Origin: an uncultured Muribaculaceae bacterium
Lineage (GTDB): Bacteria; Bacteroidota; Bacteroidia; Bacteroidales; Muribaculaceae
Direction: 5' to 3'
Assembly: GCA_905233915.1 (NCBI GenBank)
Contig: CAJOFM010000004.1
Span: 62,001-126,000 of the forward strand
Length of the DNA: 64,000 nt
Part shown: one piece after another, positions 46,749 through 55,488 of the stretch
How positions within the stretch are numbered: position 1 is the stretch's first letter
Layout: each line of letters opens with the position of its first letter
Made by a program: the position numbers and the translations under genes
Notes under the pieces: model-generated
The model's input: only the letters and a program-made list of their open reading frames with translations
Database searches by the model: none
Told to the model about the DNA's origin: nothing

Positions 46749-47759
46749 TTACTTCTCAAGAATAACTGACATACCCGGGCGCAGGTTAGGCACCTTGCTC
46801 ACGGGACGCATCTTGACCTCAAAGGTCTTGCTGTCATAGTCACCCTGGGCCTTGGCGGCCTGCCAAACGGCATAGCTGCCCATGTCGTGGATATAATAAA
46901 CCGACATCTTGGTCTGCATGTTGTTCAGGGCGGGGATGCGCACGTTCACTTCCTTGCCCATGGGCAGGTCGTTGAGCATCTCCTCACGCACGCTGAAACT
47001 TACCCACATCTCGTCCAACTTGGCAATCGACATGATGGGAGTACCCATGGCCACAAGTTCGCCCTCCTGGGGATAAATCTCGCTAATCTCTCCGTCGCAC
47101 GGGGCCACGAGCACCTGGTCCTCGAGCAGGCTCTCAACCTCCATGACCGTGCCACGGGCGGCGTTAGCCATGCTCTTGGCGGCATTCTTGTCCTCCTGCT
47201 GAGCACCCCTCACGGCCATGTCATACTGAGCCTTGGTGGCCTTGACCTGAGCGGTAGCGGCATCATAAGCGGCTTTGGCCTCGTCACGCTTCTGCTGAGT
47301 GGCGACACCCTGCTTGTAGAGGTTCTCGACGCGCTGGTAGGTCTTCTCGGCAATGGTTTGAGCGGCAATGGCTTGTTGCCACATGTTGTAAGCGCCCTGC
47401 TTCAACTCCTCGCGGGTACCCTTAGCGGCTTTCTGGTCTTGAGATGCGGCAGCCTGCTGCATCTGCTTGGCCTGATAATACTTGGCATCGACAGTACTGG
47501 AGTAGATGCTCACCAGTTTGTCGCCCTTGTGCACCGTGTCACCCTCATGGACATAGAAACGCACGATGCGCCCCGGCAGCTTGCCGCTCACGCGCACGGC
47601 ATCACAGTCGGCCTGTCCCTGGGTAGTCGTGTCGGCAGGATGGATGAGCAGGATGCCCACGATGGCAATACCCGCCATCACCAGCGCAAACACGGCCAGC
47701 GCTGCCAGCAACGCTTTGTCCTTCTTGCGGACCACGGTTCTTTGTTCGTCTTTTTCCAT
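46749..47759 (-). CDS. HlyD-family periplasmic adaptor (membrane-anchored)
   Basis: The 336-residue membrane fusion protein links inner-membrane permeases to TolC. It has a single N-terminal transmembrane helix (about 17-40, ALAVFALVMAGIAIVGILLI). The biotinyl-lipoyl half (VRVSGKLPGRIVRFYVHEGD) follows, then a long coiled-coil hairpin (about 90-200, alanine- and lysine-rich), the second lipoyl half (LVAPCDGEISEIYPQEGELV) and the beta-barrel domain. It lies 58 bases after tolC and 59 before the permeases. Confidence 0.92.
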   Translation of the reverse strand: MEKDEQRTVVRKKDKALLAALAVFALVMAGIAIVGILLIHPADTTTQGQADCDAVRVSGKLPGRIVRFYVHEGDTVHKGDKLVSIYSSTVDAKYYQAKQMQQAAASQDQKAAKGTREELKQGAYNMWQQAIAAQTIAEKTYQRVENLYKQGVATQQKRDEAKAAYDAATAQVKATKAQYDMAVRGAQQEDKNAAKSMANAARGTVMEVESLLEDQVLVAPCDGEISEIYPQEGELVAMGTPIMSIAKLDEMWVSFSVREEMLNDLPMGKEVNVRIPALNNMQTKMSVYYIHDMGSYAVWQAAKAQGDYDSKTFEVKMRPVSKVPNLRPGMSVILEK

Positions 47760-47817
47760 ATTCAGTTTTTAGTTTCTAGTTTTCAGTTTTCAGTTATTAT
47801 CGCATCACCTACAAGTG

Positions 47818-49254
47818 CTAATAATTCATGGAACCCATGACCTTGCTGAGGAACTCGTAGGTGAGCTGGACGTTGATCTCGGCGTCGATTTTCTCGCTGT
47901 TGGCCTTGAGCCATGCCGTCTGGGCTGCGAGCACCTCGTCGATGGTGCCCATGCCCTCCTTGAAGGCGATACCGGCGATGCGCAGGTTCTCATCGGCTTG
48001 TGTCAAGTTGGCCTTGGTGGCCTCAAAGGTCTTGAACGCTTCCTGGTAACGGAAGGCAGCCTGGCTGATCTGCAAGGCGATTTTCTCCTTGGCGTCGTCC
48101 AGTTCCAGGCGCTTGACGTTGGCCTCGACTTGAGCGGCCTTGACCTTGTTGCTCAAGCCACCCCAGTGCCACAACGGCATCCTCAGGGTAGCTCCCACAC
48201 TGAAAGCGGCCCCAAACCGGTTCTCAAAGCCATCATAACTGTTAGGATTGGTGGCATGCAGGGCAGCGACGGCGGCCAACTTGGGCATCATCTCGCTGCG
48301 GGCAACCTTAACCTGCTGGTCGTAAATCTTGGTAGCCAATTCCAGCGAACGGACGTCATGGCGCTTGTTGTACACCTCATTCAGGTTGAAACTGGAGGGT
48401 GCCAACGTGAGGTTCAACTCGTCACGGCCCTCGTCGGCGAGGGTCATCATGGTGTTGACGGGTAGGCCGCACAACTGAGCCAGCAGCATGCGGGACAGGG
48501 TCACACCGTTGTCCACCTTGGTCAAATCCACATTGGCCTCGTTGAGTTTCACGTCCACAGCGAGCTGGTTGGCACGGGTAGCGACACCCTCATTAACCAT
48601 CGCCTTGACATCGTTGTCGAGCGTCTGCACCAGATTGACATAACTCTGGGCAAGTTTCTGCTTGGCACACAGCGACACGACCTGCCAGTAGGCGGCATCC
48701 ACGTTGTAGATGACGTCCTCAACCTTGCTCTCGCGCATCTCACGGGCGAGTTGCTGGGCGAGGTCGGTTATCTGGTTCATGGCCGTGATTTTGCCACCCA
48801 TGTAGATGGGCTGGGTCACCGTGAGGGCACCTCCCATCAGGTTGTGGATGTTATAGGTCAAGCCGCTCTTGGGCAGCAGAGCCACCGTTGAGGGTACATA
48901 CTGTCCGTTTTCCAGCTGCAGGGGATAACCCGTGCGGGGGTCGATGACCAGATTGTAGTCATAGGCGCCCGTCTGCATGTTGAACGACTTGGTGGGCAGC
49001 ATCTGGTCCTCCTTGATGAGCGACACCTTGCGGGAATTGTAAATATAGCCAGCGGTGAGGTCAAACTGCGGCAGATAGGCTGCGGCAGCCTCCTTGCGCT
49101 GGTATCCCGCCTTGTCGATGGCCAGCGAGGCCTGCTGTATTTCCTTGTTGTTGCGCAATGCCATGTGACGGCACGAGTCCAAAGTAACCACTTGGCCCGA
49201 AACTGCCAACGAAATGACGCAAAGCGCTATCAAGACGATGTTTCGCATAATCAC
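47818..49254 (-). CDS. TolC-family outer membrane efflux channel
   Basis: This 478-residue outer membrane factor forms the exit duct of the efflux system. A signal peptide (MIMRNIVLIALCVISLAVSG; the ATG two codons in is equally possible) is followed by the repeated helical outer membrane efflux domain (PF02321): LDSCRHMALRNNKEIQQASL and, in the second half, the corresponding NEVYNKRHDVRSLELATKIY. It heads the operon with hlyD and two permeases and has a -7 box about 30 bases upstream. Confidence 0.93.
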   Translation of the reverse strand: MIMRNIVLIALCVISLAVSGQVVTLDSCRHMALRNNKEIQQASLAIDKAGYQRKEAAAAYLPQFDLTAGYIYNSRKVSLIKEDQMLPTKSFNMQTGAYDYNLVIDPRTGYPLQLENGQYVPSTVALLPKSGLTYNIHNLMGGALTVTQPIYMGGKITAMNQITDLAQQLAREMRESKVEDVIYNVDAAYWQVVSLCAKQKLAQSYVNLVQTLDNDVKAMVNEGVATRANQLAVDVKLNEANVDLTKVDNGVTLSRMLLAQLCGLPVNTMMTLADEGRDELNLTLAPSSFNLNEVYNKRHDVRSLELATKIYDQQVKVARSEMMPKLAAVAALHATNPNSYDGFENRFGAAFSVGATLRMPLWHWGGLSNKVKAAQVEANVKRLELDDAKEKIALQISQAAFRYQEAFKTFEATKANLTQADENLRIAGIAFKEGMGTIDEVLAAQTAWLKANSEKIDAEINVQLTYEFLSKVMGSMNY

Positions 49255-49284
49255 TTAGTCGTAAAAAAGTCTGTTATTTAGCGA

Positions 49285-49292
49285 CAAAGGTA
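49285..49292 (-). promoter_or_regulatory. -7 box of the first efflux operon
   Basis: The minus strand reads TACCTTTG followed by T. No clear -33 was found. The leader is about 27 bases. Confidence 0.55.
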
Positions 49293-49317
49293 CTAAATAT
49301 TTTGAAAAGCTAATAAA

Positions 49318-49362
49318 CTACTGTTCCAAATCGCCCACAATTGGTGTAATTTGGAACAGTAG
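49318..49362 (-). terminator. Long hairpin terminator after the DUF3108 gene
   Basis: A perfect 14-bp stem, CTACTGTTCCAAAT (49318-49331) with ATTTGGAACAGTAG (49349-49362), has a 17-base loop. On the minus strand TTTATTAGCTTTT follows. It separates the cohesin-like/DUF3108 unit from the tolC operon. Confidence 0.8.
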
Positions 49363-49381
49363 TCTTATTTTTTACCAGGGA

Positions 49382-50128
49382 TTATTTTCCAGAATAGTAG
49401 CACTTGACCTCACCGACGGGTAGCTTGCCCACCAGGAGCAGGGGGATGCGGTCGGCCTCGGTCGACATCCACGCGGTGAGATTATCGCTGGACTGCTTGC
49501 CACCCTTCTGCGTGAACCTGAAGGTAATGCAGTGGGCCTTGCGCTTGCTGCCGTTGCGCATCTTGATGGTTTCGACACCCTTGTAGTTGATGGTGAGGTA
49601 CTCCTTCTCCTTGCCCGAGAAGATGACCGTCGTGTAGTTCTTATTGCGGCTCAACTCGTCATAGTCAAGGTTGCGCAGCATGTAGAACACACTCAGCATG
49701 TCATAGGCCTGGGTCTTGGCGCTCAAGTCGATAGTCGTGGTGCCGCTCTTGCGGTAACGGGTGCAATGGGCTTTGGTGTGGCTATAATTGTAGGAGAACT
49801 TAACCACATCGCGGGCATAGTAGTCCTTCTCGTGGGTGAGTTTCTCGTAGAGCAGGGGCTGCAGCTTGTTGTTCATCGTGCACTTGAGCGTGTCGCGAAC
49901 GGGATACACCTTGTCGGCCCAGGAGCGGGTTTTTCCCGTGAGCTGCGCCTTATAGCCGTCCTTGGTCGTGCGGAGGCTCAGAGTGGCATCGGCAGCATGC
50001 TTCCATATCATGCCCCAATGATACACCACCTCATAGTTGAGGGTCTCGTTACCGAAGTCTTTTCCCATTGCCTGCTGCGGCATCACCATCGCCACGGCCA
50101 GCACCATAATTGCCAATAATTTTTTCAT
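49382..50128 (-). CDS. DUF3108 exported protein
   Basis: The 248-residue protein has a signal peptide (MKKLLAIMVLAVAMVMPQQA) and matches the DUF3108 family: ETLNYEVVYHWGMIWKHAAD at the start of the mature part, SAKTQAYDMLSVFYMLRNLD in the middle, and TAWMSTEADRIPLLLVGKLP near the end. Family members are predicted periplasmic beta-rich proteins without established function; distant relatives resemble LolA/LolB-like folds. It lies 61 bases after the cohesin-like gene and is followed by a strong terminator, so the two probably form one unit. Confidence 0.88.
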   Translation of the reverse strand: MKKLLAIMVLAVAMVMPQQAMGKDFGNETLNYEVVYHWGMIWKHAADATLSLRTTKDGYKAQLTGKTRSWADKVYPVRDTLKCTMNNKLQPLLYEKLTHEKDYYARDVVKFSYNYSHTKAHCTRYRKSGTTTIDLSAKTQAYDMLSVFYMLRNLDYDELSRNKNYTTVIFSGKEKEYLTINYKGVETIKMRNGSKRKAHCITFRFTQKGGKQSSDNLTAWMSTEADRIPLLLVGKLPVGEVKCYYSGK

Positions 50129-50189
50129 CTCTTTAATTAATTAACTTTCCCCTCTTAGACCACAACAGGCCCATTTGGTTTAACCACAA

Positions 50190-50711
50190 TCAATTGAAGA
50201 ACCGGTCGTCGGAAGTTTTCTGGTCAACAGGCACGCCGACGAGCACCGCCTCGGGTACAGTCACCGTCGTGGAGTCACCATCGATGGCGATAGGCTGGTT
50301 CTCGGTCGTTGCTCCACAGGCCTTGAACAAGGTGATTGTGCCACCCTTGAAAGCGGCATCGGCCTTGAAGGAGAAGTTCATAATCGCATGGGTTCCCGAC
50401 GGGAGACAAGAGCGGTCCAAGGGGTAGAGAATCACATTATAGAAGCCTCCAATGGGCGCGAAACGGAAAAGTTCCTGCATGTTACAGTCGGCACTGTGGT
50501 CGGTCAACTCACTCTCGTCGATGGAGAGCCCCAGGGGCAAGGAGATGCGGAACTGCACGCCGCGTGTCTCGTCCACATTGGCCAGCATGACAGGCACAGT
50601 AACCACCGAATCGGGGCAAATCTCGAAATCCTCAATATAGACACGGTTGGCCTGTGCCATGGCACATACCGCCACACACACCGCCAGCAATGTTGTCACA
50701 AAGTGTCTCAT
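50190..50711 (-). CDS. Stand-alone cohesin-like secreted protein
   Basis: The 173-residue protein has a signal peptide (MRHFVTTLLAVCVAVCAMAQ) and a single beta-sandwich-like domain with cohesin-family features. The first strands read SVVTVPVMLANVDETRGVQF, followed by RISLPLGLSIDE. A central strand is YNVILYPLD, then AIMNFSFKADAAFKGGTITL and the closing TTVTVPEAVL. Cohesins bind dockerins; here the protein has no dockerin, no lipobox and no recognisable T9SS tail, so how it stays at the surface is unclear. Its own promoter (TTTG, 20 bp, TAATTTTG) lies just upstream. It is the natural candidate partner for the dockerin-like ends of six proteins in this window. The family call is by pattern only; an Ig-like or carbohydrate-binding beta-sandwich is the alternative. 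Confidence 0.55.
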   Translation of the reverse strand: MRHFVTTLLAVCVAVCAMAQANRVYIEDFEICPDSVVTVPVMLANVDETRGVQFRISLPLGLSIDESELTDHSADCNMQELFRFAPIGGFYNVILYPLDRSCLPSGTHAIMNFSFKADAAFKGGTITLFKACGATTENQPIAIDGDSTTVTVPEAVLVGVPVDQKTSDDRFFN

Positions 50712-50739
50712 ATCTCATCAATGAATTGGTGATAGAGCG

Positions 50740-50771
50740 CAAAATTACAACAACTTTTCCTATTCGGCAAA
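50740..50771 (-). promoter_or_regulatory. Promoter of the cohesin-like gene
   Basis: The minus strand has TTTG (50771-50768), a 20-bp spacer and TAATTTTG (50747-50740). It separates this unit from the efflux operon upstream. The leader is about 25 bases. Confidence 0.75.
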
Positions 50772-50784
50772 AAAGAGAAAACCA

Positions 50785-51870
50785 TCAGGAATTTTTCCTG
50801 TAGCTGAGTACCGCCCAGGCCGCCATGAGCGAGCCGATGCCGAACAGGGCGAGCACCTGGGGCCAGATGCTGGACAGGCTGCCGCCGCGAATGAAGACGG
50901 TGCGCACCGCATCAATGAAGTAACTCATGGGGTTGACATAGGTTGTGGCAAAGGCCCAGGAGGGCATGGAGCGCGTTGGCGTGAACAGGCCCGAGAGCAA
51001 CAGCATCATGACCACAAAGAACCACATCACAAAGATGGCCTGCTGCATCGTGTCGCTGTAATTGCTGATCATCAGGCCGAATGAACTCCAGAACAAGGCC
51101 AAGAGCAACACCAGCAGGTATATCAATGCCAAAGGCCCCACGCTGGTGATTCCGTAAACCGCCCAGGCCAGCAACAGGCACACGGTGATGACAAACAAGG
51201 CGATGATCCAATAGGGAATGAGTTTGGCCAGGATAAACGACCACTTGCTCACGGGGGTGACGTTTATCTGCTCGATGGTACCTGCCTCCTTCTCACCCAC
51301 GATATTCAAGGCCGGCAGGAATCCCGTCATCAGCATCATCACGATGGCGAACAGGGCTGGGATCATGAACAACTTGAAATTCAGGTGCTTGTTGTAAAGG
51401 AACAAGGTGGACACGCGCGATTGCAGGGCAGCGACATCGGGATTGACGTGGGCGGTGACGATTTGCGTCAGGTAAGCACTGCCCATGGCCCCCTTGGTCC
51501 CGTTGACGGCATTGGCGGCGATGAGCACCTGTGGCTGGCCACCGTTGGCCAACCCACGGCTGTAATCCTGCGGGATGACCATCACGACATCGGCACGGGA
51601 TTGCTCTATCTCGTTCAGGGCATCGTGATAGGTGGGTTGCTGGCCCTTGAAGATGAAGTAGTTGCTGGCCTCGATGCTGTGTACCAGCTGCTGCGACAGG
51701 ATCGAGCGGTCATTGTCAACGACGGTTACCTTGATATTTTTCACCTCCATGTTCATCACCCAGGGCATGACGCACATGATCATGATGGGAAAAATCACGA
51801 TGAGGCGAGGCAAGAACGCGTTACGGCGAATCTGCGTGAATTCCTTCTGTATCAAAAACTTCAGTGCCAT
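50785..51870 (-). CDS. ABC-2 permease of YbhGFSR-like efflux operon (YbhR/S type)
   Basis: The 361-residue protein has an N-terminal helix (LPRLIVIFPIMIMCVMPWVM), a periplasmic region with NAVNGTKGAMGSAYLTQIV, and six C-terminal helices from about residue 165, including the ABC-2 motif GEKEAGTIEQINVTPVSKW. It follows its sister permease by 3 bases and is the last gene of tolC-hlyD-ATPase-permease-permease. It forms the membrane channel with that partner. Confidence 0.9.
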   Translation of the reverse strand: MALKFLIQKEFTQIRRNAFLPRLIVIFPIMIMCVMPWVMNMEVKNIKVTVVDNDRSILSQQLVHSIEASNYFIFKGQQPTYHDALNEIEQSRADVVMVIPQDYSRGLANGGQPQVLIAANAVNGTKGAMGSAYLTQIVTAHVNPDVAALQSRVSTLFLYNKHLNFKLFMIPALFAIVMMLMTGFLPALNIVGEKEAGTIEQINVTPVSKWSFILAKLIPYWIIALFVITVCLLLAWAVYGITSVGPLALIYLLVLLLALFWSSFGLMISNYSDTMQQAIFVMWFFVVMMLLLSGLFTPTRSMPSWAFATTYVNPMSYFIDAVRTVFIRGGSLSSIWPQVLALFGIGSLMAAWAVLSYRKNS

Positions 51871-51873
51871 AAC

Positions 51874-52932
51874 TCACTCCAATCTAGTGTTAAACCTCTT
51901 CAAAGCGATTGCCAGCAGGAACACAGTCATGCCTAAGAGAACCGCAACTTCCTTGAGAATAGCACCGATGCCGACACCCATAATCATGAGTTTGCGCATC
52001 GCCTCGATGTAGTAGCGGGGAGGCACGATGGCCGATATCCATTGCAACACCTTGGGCATCGATTCCACCGGGAAGAGCATGCCGCTGAGCATCACGATGG
52101 GCATGAGCAGCACCATCGCCGACAGCAAGAGGGCCACCAGCTGGGTCTTGGCCACGTTGCTGATGAGCAGTCCCAGTGAGAGCGCCAGCAGGATGTAGAG
52201 GATGGAAACGGCGATGATCCAGAAGAGCGAGCCCGCCAGGGGGACGCCCAACACAAACCTGGCCATCAACAAGATGATGATCAGGATGGCAAATGCCAGC
52301 ACCAGATAAGGAATCGCCTTGGCAACGATGATCATCAGGGGCTTGACAGGCGAGACGAGGAGCACCTCCATGGTGCCTCTCTCCTTCTCGCGCACAACCG
52401 AGATGGAAGTCATCATCGCGCACACCAGCATCAGCAACATGCCCATGATGGCCGGCACGAAATTGTAGGCCGACCTCATCTGCGGGTTATAGAGCATCTT
52501 GGTGTTGACAGCCCCGCCTTCAGGGTTCATCATCACGGCCGTGGCATAGTTGGTCCACTGCTGAGCCATGTTGGGGTCAGCACCATCCACGATGAACTGC
52601 ACCCCGCTCCGCTTGGAGGCAAAGTCCGGGCCGAAGACGATGGCCATGTCGGCCTTTTGGCCACGAATCACCCGCTCGGCATCGCGTGGCGTGGCCACGG
52701 CCTGAGTAATCGTAAAATATTCCGAAGCCGCCAGCCTATCCACGGCCTGTTGCGTCAGGTGGTCCATCGAGCTGGTCACCACCACTGTCCTCACGTTCTT
52801 CACATCGGTGGTGATGGCAAAGCCGAAGATCAGCATCAGCGCGAGTGGCATGCCAAAGAGGATGAGCATCGTGCGTTTGTCGCGCAGGATGTGCTTCCCT
52901 TCCTTGATGACAAATGAGATGAACTGTTTCAT
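51874..52932 (-). CDS. ABC-2 permease of YbhGFSR-like efflux operon (YbhS/R type)
   Basis: The 352-residue protein has an N-terminal helix (TMLILFGMPLALMLIFGFAI), a periplasmic loop (VDGADPNMAQQWTNYATAVM) and C-terminal helices with the ABC-2 motif REKERGTMEVLLVSPVKPLM. It is 36 bases downstream of the ATPase gene. With the following permease it should form the transmembrane dimer of the pump. Confidence 0.9.
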   Translation of the reverse strand: MKQFISFVIKEGKHILRDKRTMLILFGMPLALMLIFGFAITTDVKNVRTVVVTSSMDHLTQQAVDRLAASEYFTITQAVATPRDAERVIRGQKADMAIVFGPDFASKRSGVQFIVDGADPNMAQQWTNYATAVMMNPEGGAVNTKMLYNPQMRSAYNFVPAIMGMLLMLVCAMMTSISVVREKERGTMEVLLVSPVKPLMIIVAKAIPYLVLAFAILIIILLMARFVLGVPLAGSLFWIIAVSILYILLALSLGLLISNVAKTQLVALLLSAMVLLMPIVMLSGMLFPVESMPKVLQWISAIVPPRYYIEAMRKLMIMGVGIGAILKEVAVLLGMTVFLLAIALKRFNTRLE

Positions 52933-52968
52933 TTTTCTCAGTTTTTTAATCTAGAATAACTAGATGGT

Positions 52969-54429
52969 CTAATCGCTGCTGCGGATGGCTTGGCGTGCCA
53001 GATGGGTGAACACGTGGTCCATATCGGGCTGGTTATACTTCTGTTTCAGTTCCTGGGGCGTGCCCATCACCTTGATCTTGCCGTCTACCATGATGGAGAT
53101 GCGGTCGCAGTACTCGGCCTCGTCCATGTAGTGGGTGGTGACAAACACGGTGATGCCCCTGCCCGCCGCTTCATAGATGAGTTCCCAGAACTGACGTCGG
53201 GTGGCGGGGTCCACACCGCCCGTGGGCTCGTCGAGGAAGACCACGCCGGGCTCATGGAAGATGCTGACCGAGAAGGCCAGTTTCTGCTTCCAGCCCAGTG
53301 GCAGGCTCTTGACCAGCGTGTCCTTGTGGTCGGCAAACTGCAGGCGCTCGAGCAGGGCGTCGGTCTTGCGGGCAATTTCCTCGTCCTTCATGCCATAGAT
53401 GCCGGCAAACAGGCGGATGTTCTCGGCCACCGTCAGGTCCTCGTAGAGGGAGAACCGCTGGCTCATATAGCCGATGTGCTTCTTGATTTGCTCATGCTCG
53501 GTGCGGATGTCATAGCCCACCACACGGCCTGTTCCGCTCGTGGGCTGGTTGAGGCCCGTGAGCATGTGCATCGCCGTAGTCTTGCCGGCTCCGTTGGCTC
53601 CCAGGAAGCCGAAAATCTCACCCCGCTTGACCGTGAAGCTGATATCGTCAACGGCATGGAAACTGCCGAAGGCCTTGACCAGGTGTTCCACCTCGATGAC
53701 GTTCTCATCCTTGACCTCACCGCCCTGGGCGTGGTCGATGCCTGGCGGATTGAAGATATCGGCAAACCGCGTCAGGATTTCGTCGGGGTTGCCGATGCCG
53801 CGGATTTTGCCCTGGTCCAGGAATGCCACCCGCTCACAGCGGCGCACCTCGTCGAGATAGGGGGTCGAGGCCACAATGGTGATGCCGCGGTCCTTGAGGC
53901 CAGCAAGCATGTCCCAGAATTCCTTGCGCGAGACCGGGTCAACGCCCGTGGTGGGTTCATCAAGGAAGAGCACGCTGGGCTGATGCACCAGGGCACAGGA
54001 GAGGGCCAGTTTCTGTTTCATGCCCCCCGACAGTGCTCCTGCCTTGCGGTCCTTGAAGCGTTCTATCTGGCTATATATTGCTCGGATGCTGTCATAACCC
54101 TCCTCGACCGTTGTGCCGAACAAGGTGGCAAAGAATTCCAGATTCTCCTGCACCGTCAAGTCCTGATACAGCGAGAAGCGTCCCGGCATGTACCCCACCC
54201 TGCCGCGGATTTCTTTCATCCTGGCTACGATGTCAAATCCATCGACCGTGGCTGTTCCGCACTGTGGCAACAGCAGGGTGCACAGGATGCGGTACAGCGT
54301 CGTCTTGCCGGCTCCGTCAGGCCCGATGAGGCCGAACACCTCACCCTTGCCCACCGTGAACGACACGTTGTCGAGCGCCTTGACCGCCCCGTAGGACTTG
54401 GACACGTTATGGACTTCTATCGCGTTCAT
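52969..54429 (-). CDS. Fused double ABC ATPase (YbhF-like)
   Basis: The 486-residue protein is two ATP-binding domains in one chain, as in E. coli YbhF. The first has Walker A GPDGAGKTTL and signature LSGGMKQKLALSCAL with LFLDEPTTGVD. The second (from about 245, VIEVEHLVKAFGSFHAVDDI) has Walker A GANGAGKTTA, but its signature is the degenerate LPLGWKQKLAFS, followed by VFLDEPTGGVD. That degenerate form is usual for this family. It energises the two downstream permeases. Confidence 0.95.
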   Translation of the reverse strand: MNAIEVHNVSKSYGAVKALDNVSFTVGKGEVFGLIGPDGAGKTTLYRILCTLLLPQCGTATVDGFDIVARMKEIRGRVGYMPGRFSLYQDLTVQENLEFFATLFGTTVEEGYDSIRAIYSQIERFKDRKAGALSGGMKQKLALSCALVHQPSVLFLDEPTTGVDPVSRKEFWDMLAGLKDRGITIVASTPYLDEVRRCERVAFLDQGKIRGIGNPDEILTRFADIFNPPGIDHAQGGEVKDENVIEVEHLVKAFGSFHAVDDISFTVKRGEIFGFLGANGAGKTTAMHMLTGLNQPTSGTGRVVGYDIRTEHEQIKKHIGYMSQRFSLYEDLTVAENIRLFAGIYGMKDEEIARKTDALLERLQFADHKDTLVKSLPLGWKQKLAFSVSIFHEPGVVFLDEPTGGVDPATRRQFWELIYEAAGRGITVFVTTHYMDEAEYCDRISIMVDGKIKVMGTPQELKQKYNQPDMDHVFTHLARQAIRSSD

Positions 54430-54441
54430 GAGAGATGACTA

Positions 54442-54491
54442 TTATTTCTAGATTTTCTAGATAATTTAGACCTTCTAGACAGTCTAGACAG
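54442..54491 (-). repeat. CTAGA word repeat between hlyD and ATPase genes
   Basis: The 63-base gap holds repeated TTCTAGA, TCTAGAT and CAGTCTAGACAGG words, all containing CTAG. This is the same kind of gap-filling, stop-codon-rich array seen at other intergenic sites, but with a different word. Confidence 0.7.
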
Positions 54492-54492
54492 G

Positions 54493-55473
54493 TTAAAACT
54501 TCACCTCGCCATACATGCCTATCTTGACATAGCCATCGTTCTTGATGGCAATCTTGACGGCATAGACCAGGTCGGCGCGCTCGTCGTCGGTGAGGATGGT
54601 CTTGGGCGTGAATTCCGAGCGGTTGGAAATCCAGGTGATGGTACCGGAGTATTCCTTCTTCTTGCCGTCGCCATAGTCGGCAAACACCTTGCACTGCTGC
54701 CCCACCTTGATGCCCTGCAACTGGGCCGAGGTGACATAGGCGCGGATGAACATGTTGTCCACATCGGCCATCTTGAACAGCGGCTTGCCGGTGGAGACAA
54801 ATTCCCCTTGCTCGACATATTTCTCGAGCACGGTGCCCTGGAAGGGTGCCACGATGTCGGCATTGGCAATCTGGTCATCCAATTGGCGCTGCTGGGCGTC
54901 GATGCCGGCGACCTGGGAGTCGATACCGTCCATCTGGGCCCCGATGCCCTTGCCCTGCTCAGCCAGGGCGGCATTGGCGCTGCGTATTTGGTCACGGGTG
55001 GCCTCCAGCTGCCGGTTGAGCACCTTGATCTGGTTGTCGATATCGTCGAGCTGCTTGCGCGGCACGGCCCCGTCCTTGACCAGTTCGGCATAGCGTTGAC
55101 GCTCACGCTGGGCGTTGGTGATTTGCTGCTGGATGGATGAGAGCTGCTTGTTCAGGTCCAACTGCTGGCTGCTGGCCGCAGAACGGTTGGACGAGAGCTG
55201 GCGCTTGCTGGCCGCGAGTTGGCCGCGCTGGGTCTCGAGCTGCTGTTTTTTCAATACCAGCTGATAGGTGTCGATGCGTCCCACCTGGGTGCTCTCCTCG
55301 ATGGTCTGCCCCTCGGTGACATCAAAGGACTTCAGCTCGCCCGTCGCCTTGGCCGAGATGGTGACCTCGGTGGCCTCGAACGTGCCCGTGGCATCAAAAG
55401 CCTTTTCCTTCTTCCCGCAAGCGGCCGCCATCACCATGAGGGCCACACTTGCCATGATTGTTAACTTCTTCAT
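54493..55473 (-). CDS. HlyD-family adaptor lipoprotein (YbhG-like)
   Basis: The 326-residue membrane fusion protein has a signal ending in MAAACG, so Cys19 is a plausible lipidation site. The first lipoyl half (ISAKATGELKSFDVTEGQTI) is followed by a long coiled-coil hairpin (about 75-195, glutamine- and alanine-rich). The second lipoyl half (ADIVAPFQGTVLEKYVEQGE) and a barrel domain follow. It should bridge the ABC-2 permeases to the TolC protein encoded 15 bases upstream. The lipid anchor differs from the transmembrane anchor of the other HlyD in this window. Confidence 0.92.
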   Translation of the reverse strand: MKKLTIMASVALMVMAAACGKKEKAFDATGTFEATEVTISAKATGELKSFDVTEGQTIEESTQVGRIDTYQLVLKKQQLETQRGQLAASKRQLSSNRSAASSQQLDLNKQLSSIQQQITNAQRERQRYAELVKDGAVPRKQLDDIDNQIKVLNRQLEATRDQIRSANAALAEQGKGIGAQMDGIDSQVAGIDAQQRQLDDQIANADIVAPFQGTVLEKYVEQGEFVSTGKPLFKMADVDNMFIRAYVTSAQLQGIKVGQQCKVFADYGDGKKKEYSGTITWISNRSEFTPKTILTDDERADLVYAVKIAIKNDGYVKIGMYGEVKF

Positions 55474-55488
55474 CGTTATGCGGTTTGG

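Noticed and set aside
52990..54438. A 482-codon open frame opposite the double ABC ATPase gene
   Set aside because: It is almost exactly antisense to the ATPase gene, which has clear Walker and signature motifs on the other strand.
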